NCBI GenBank assembly: GCA_008933995.1
Contig: WARS01000033.1
Coordinates: 9,190,287 to 9,254,286, forward strand
Direction: 5' to 3'
Source of the DNA: Datnioides undecimradiatus
Taxonomy: Eukaryota > Chordata > Actinopteri > Lobotiformes > Datnioididae
DNA length: 64,000 bases
Shown: piece after piece, positions 62,495-64,000 of the stretch
How the letters are laid out: each line of letters begins with the position of its first letter
How positions within the stretch are numbered: the stretch's first letter is position 1
Notes under the pieces: generated by a model
Database searches by the model: none
Told to the model about the DNA's origin: nothing
Seen by the model: the letters and a program-made list of their open reading frames with translations, nothing else
Program-made: the position numbers and the translations under genes

Positions 62495-64000
62495 CTGTAA
62501 CATACAGTACAGTGGTATTTTTAACAAGCACTGTTACACATGACCTCCAGCCATGTGACGCCTTTGAAAGTCTGAACGATGCCATTTGATTGCACCATTT
62601 GACAGCATTAGAAAATATATGACTTAACCTAATTCAGCTACTGTCTAATGTTAGTTGGTGCAGTGAAATTCATTCCCATCAATCTGTTATTTATACCAGG
62701 ATCACGGACTGTGCCTTTACACTCGTCCTGACATTGTAGAGATGAAGGATCCCTCAGGTCCACGTCAGAGCCGCACAACTAAAATTAGATAAATCTGTTA
62801 CCTTTACTACTTCGCTCTGACGTGCCCTCCATGAATAATTAACAAGGACGCAGTGAAACCACACTCATGCGCCGCATCAGCATTACACTGGCCTCTTAAC
62901 ATGGATCAGCTCTGCACATGTTCTACTAGTGGAGCTCCCAAGTGTTAAAGAGACTTAAAGGATAAAACACAGTTCACATAATTTATGTTCTTATTAGTGC
63001 AGAGCAGCATCGCACAGTCAAGGATAGATGTTAACGCATAGGAGATACTAGACATTAAAGGCTCTTGTGCTGGAGAAGGCTTCAAGTGCAGTATGCTATG
63101 TACAATCAGGTAGTATTTAACCTCCACTATCATTAAAGCACCCGGATAGGACACTGGTCCTTTTGTCTTCAGCTAGAACACTATTCATTATCATTAATTA
63201 TCTATTAATTATCCTACGGCTGTCACACGGTGGCATGTGGTTAGAAACTGTAGGTTACAATCATTGGTGGTATTACAAGCACTGCTCTTATACTGTTAGG
63301 TAACAGTAAGGTTTACTCAACAGGTTGTGTCTACATCAGAAACTCACTGGGGCTTCAGCTGGAGCTGAGAGCCTGCACTTGATGCTGGATGATGTAAAAA
63401 GGACAATGTTTCTGATTTTAGGAGTTTCTAACAGTTTAATGTGTCATTCTGAATGTGCCCCACTCTCTCCTAAGGTCATTTATCATCCCTCTGCTCACAA
63501 TAAGGGAATAATACAAACAATGAAAACAGTCCCTTAACAGATGAACATATCAGATCAATAATGATCAACTGTCATCTGTGATGACTTTTACCCAGACTTG
63601 ACATTCATAAATATCATATTTCATACAATCAGTATGTCTACAGCTTACAATATTTCTGGCCAGTTATATTGTACAAACAGTGTCGGGGAAAGCTGTTATC
63701 CCAGCACTACAGAGGATCTGTTAGTTGATCGATAGGAAATTACCCAGAACTTAGGTGATGGTAGCTGAAGCCCTTTTAAGTTTTATACTGTTGTAAATTC
63801 ATTAACTTTGTGTATGGTCAGGTTCATCAATAATGAAAACAATCATTAGTTGCAACCTGGTTTGACTAAAAACATCCGTGAAAGTTTTTTTCTCTTATGC
63901 AAAACTGTTACATCTCATTTTAGCAGAGCTTGGTTTTACCTACATTAGAGCGTGACAACACAACTGAGCATCAATGTCACCACAGCTGCTGACACACTGA
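62495..64000 (-). other. First intron of tbc1d8b (partial)
   Basis: No match to the expected first coding exon (family start MWLKPEEVLL) is present, so that exon lies beyond the right edge. Otherwise plain AT-rich sequence. Confidence 0.6.

Overview
The window reads as nuclear genomic DNA from a ray-finned fish, most likely a percomorph-like teleost. Genes are split by short introns with GT-AG borders, intergenic DNA is AT-rich, and several dispersed repeats match types I remember from teleost genomes. No bacterial, phage or organelle features are present. All identities below come from reading translations and comparing them with remembered vertebrate proteins; nothing was searched.

Layout, left to right. 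(1) 1-7516, plus strand: the last five coding exons of an androgen receptor gene (hinge and whole ligand-binding domain); the DNA-binding and N-terminal exons lie left of the window. Its 3' untranslated region probably runs to about 11.2 kb. (2) 15140-32488, minus strand: a complete oligophrenin-1 gene (ophn1), rebuilt here as 24 coding exons and 796 residues (BAR, PH, RhoGAP, proline-rich tail), converging on ar. (3) 39907-40629, plus strand: an intronless beta-class connexin coding exon, gjb1 / connexin 32-like, 240 residues. (4) 44762-45832, plus strand: an intronless alpha-class connexin of 356 residues. (5) 52597-62494, minus strand: tbc1d8b (two GRAM domains, Rab-GAP TBC domain, EF-hand), 20 exons in the window, with the first coding exon missing to the right.

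How it hangs together. AR, OPHN1 and GJB1 are neighbours on human Xq12-q13.1, and TBC1D8B is on Xq22.3, so this is a compact piece of an ancient linkage block. It is not a functional pathway. The two connexins form a tandem pair facing the same way; ophn1 and gjb1 are divergent with about 7.4 kb between coding starts, while ar/ophn1 and the alpha connexin/tbc1d8b are convergent pairs.

Between genes the most structured items are: a probable piggyBac-type non-autonomous element with TTAA flanks and an internal 22-bp palindrome (58263-58779), a perfect 18-bp hairpin directly behind a poly(A) signal downstream of ar (10486-10530), a CCAAT-bearing short tandem array inside an ar intron (4991-5150), a C13 tract serving as the pyrimidine tract of a tbc1d8b splice acceptor, a probable Tc1-type relic, and several dispersed repeats. 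I found no evidence for a new multi-gene system.
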